Source of the DNA: J005 sp964613235
GTDB taxonomy: Bacteria > Pseudomonadota > Zetaproteobacteria > Mariprofundales > Mariprofundaceae
DNA: 16,482 bases
Assembly (NCBI GenBank): GCA_964613235.1
Contig: CAZTGM010000043.1
Location: 1-16,482 of the forward strand
Reading direction: 5' to 3'
The notes beneath the pieces are model-generated. The model made no database searches, had not been told where the DNA came from, and saw nothing but the letters and a program-made list of their open reading frames with translations. Positions within the stretch are counted from its first letter, which is position 1. The number at the start of each line of letters is the position of its first letter. This document shows positions 15,719 to 16,482 of this stretch, piece after piece. Both the position numbers and the translations under genes were made by a program.

Positions 15719-15734
15719 TGTGAGGGGGGTCACA
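15719..15734. promoter_or_regulatory. CRP/FNR-family operator, TGTGA-N6-TCACA
   Basis: TGTGA (15719-15723) and TCACA (15730-15734) form a perfect palindrome with six bases (all G) between, exactly the half-sites and spacing of the E. coli CRP consensus. The flanks AA and GTT partly extend it. The centre at 15726.5 is about 110 bp before the cyc2-like ATG. If the TATAAA at 15792 is used, it lies near -77, a plausible activator position; if the TTGACA at 15708 is used, it covers the -10 and would repress. Confidence 0.6.
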
Positions 15735-15798
15735 GTTGCGCAGTCTTCCCGGATGGAATGCGTGCTTTGATGCATGACGGAGGGGAAAGAATATAAAA

Positions 15799-15812
15799 GA
15801 CTCTACGGAGTC
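15799..15812 (+). promoter_or_regulatory. 5'-leader stem-loop with cUACGg tetraloop
   Basis: GACTC-TACG-GAGTC forms a perfect 5-bp stem closing on a UNCG-class tetraloop with the C-G closing pair, an unusually stable RNA fold. It lies 8 nt before the GGAGG ribosome site (15821-15825), separated by AAATTTTT. Such leader hairpins can protect abundant mRNAs from 5'-end decay. It is also a possible weak attenuator, because a T-run follows. Confidence 0.55.
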
Positions 15813-15820
15813 AAATTTTT

Positions 15821-15825
15821 GGAGG
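15821..15825 (+). promoter_or_regulatory. Strong ribosome binding site of the cyc2-like gene
   Basis: GGAGG is 11 nt before the ATG at 15837 and is the clearest Shine-Dalgarno sequence in the window. It supports high expression and the chosen start. Confidence 0.75.
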
Positions 15826-15836
15826 AAATTACAGAT

Positions 15837-16482
15837 ATGAAGAAAATGCTTCTTTCTGCTGCTGCCTTCGCTGTTGTTGCTGTTTCTGCTGTTGCAGTTG
15901 CACCGACGACTTCTGAGGCAGTTCCGGCGTTCGCACGCCAGACTGGCGCAGCTTGCCTTAGCTGCCATTTCATGAGCTTCCCGACGCTGTCCAGCTTCGG
16001 CCGCTCTTTCAAGGTTAACGGTTTTACCGACGTTGGCGAACAGGCGCTGGTTGAAGACGAGGGCCTGTCCATTCCGGCTTCGCTGAACATTACTGCTGTG
16101 ATTCGTCCGCAGTTTGTAAACGTCAGCACGGGTGGTGCGGCTCCGGCCGTCAAGTCGGCTACGATTACGGCTGACCAGGTGCTCCTGATCGGTGGTCGTT
16201 TCGGTACCAACAGCGGTATATTCATCGAATATGATGGCGCTACTCCGTTTGCCAATATTCAGATCATGAATTCTTTCGACTTCGGTTCGTTCCGTGGCGG
16301 TGTGAATATCTTCAACACCGGTTTCGGCGAAACGGCTGGTCTGGAAGTATCTTCCGTATTCGGTCAGCACGGTGGTATGCTGAACGGTAAGGCTCTGTCT
16401 GCTGCCAACGGCATCGGTAGCCTCGGTGGCAACACCGGTGGTCTGGCCTTCTGGGCTGCTAACGACTGGGCGATGGCGTCTG
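15837..16482 (+). CDS. cyc2: Cyc2-like fused monohaem cytochrome-porin, 3' end beyond window
   Basis: This is probably an outer-membrane protein with an N-terminal c-type haem domain joined to a beta-barrel, the Cyc2 family proposed to take electrons from extracellular Fe(II). The 215 visible residues begin with a Sec signal (KK, then an Ala/Val-rich core to about residue 22-28). VPAFARQTGAACLSCH follows, with the single haem motif C40-x-x-C43-H44, and then FPTLSSFGRSFKVNGF. From about residue 77 (GLSIPASLNI) the sequence becomes amphipathic beta-strand-like with Gly/aromatic alternation (GGRFGTNSGIFIEYDG, SFDFGSFRGGVNIFNTGFG), as in a porin. Only the first part of the barrel is seen. Codons favour GGT, GCT, AAC and TTC, unlike the neighbours. 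The assignment rests on remembered family patterns; another cytochrome-headed porin is the main alternative. Confidence 0.66.
   Translation, partial: MKKMLLSAAAFAVVAVSAVAVAPTTSEAVPAFARQTGAACLSCHFMSFPTLSSFGRSFKVNGFTDVGEQALVEDEGLSIPASLNITAVIRPQFVNVSTGGAAPAVKSATITADQVLLIGGRFGTNSGIFIEYDGATPFANIQIMNSFDFGSFRGGVNIFNTGFGETAGLEVSSVFGQHGGMLNGKALSAANGIGSLGGNTGGLAFWAANDWAMAS

Noticed and set aside
15612..15836. Iron-responsive (Fur-type) box upstream of the cyc2-like gene
   Set aside because: AT-rich sequence around 15648-15660 is present, but no 19-bp GATAATGATWATCATTATC-like symmetry could be seen.
15612..16370. Minus-strand open frame of 252 codons
   Set aside because: It is opposite the cyc2-like gene and its spacer, has Arg/Asn/Ser-rich low-quality translation, no ribosome site and no motif.

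Overview
The window is ordinary chromosomal DNA of a Gram-negative proteobacterium at roughly 55% G+C. The last gene looks like the start of a Cyc2-type fused cytochrome-porin, the outer-membrane iron oxidase candidate of neutrophilic iron oxidisers. With the other gene content this suggests a Mariprofundus-like zetaproteobacterium or another iron oxidiser. That assignment is inference. A single run of 100 N inside secA shows that the source is a scaffolded draft assembly.

Layout. Positions 1-5226 are a minus-strand cluster reading aminotransferase, secA, argJ, mutT (mutT is cut by the window edge). At 5320-6944 two plus-strand genes overlap by 4 nt: a HemY/PPOX-like flavoprotein and a small lipoprotein. 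They converge on a minus-strand operon (13526 down to 6946) in the order folD, gcvT, gcvH, gcvPA, gcvPB, sensor histidine kinase. This gathers the two-subunit glycine decarboxylase, its H and T proteins, and the FolD enzyme that processes the methylene-tetrahydrofolate made by GcvT. The operon ends in an unexplained orphan kinase. Between folD and a plus-strand VOC-family gene lies a decayed ROK sugar kinase (fructokinase/Mak type). Its first ~35 and last ~20 codons are still readable, but the middle is deleted. A minus-strand glutamate-cysteine ligase (gshA) follows.

The stretch at 15476-15836 is the most information-dense non-coding DNA. It holds an imperfect 118-bp inverted-repeat element, a perfect CRP/FNR-type palindrome (TGTGA-N6-TCACA), a 5'-leader hairpin closed on a cUACGg tetraloop, and a strong GGAGG ribosome site. 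All of these precede the cyc2-like gene, whose codon use also looks tuned for high expression.

No tRNA, rRNA, CRISPR array, insertion sequence or prophage gene was seen. The most interesting items are the cyc2-like gene with its control region and the collapsed ROK kinase.
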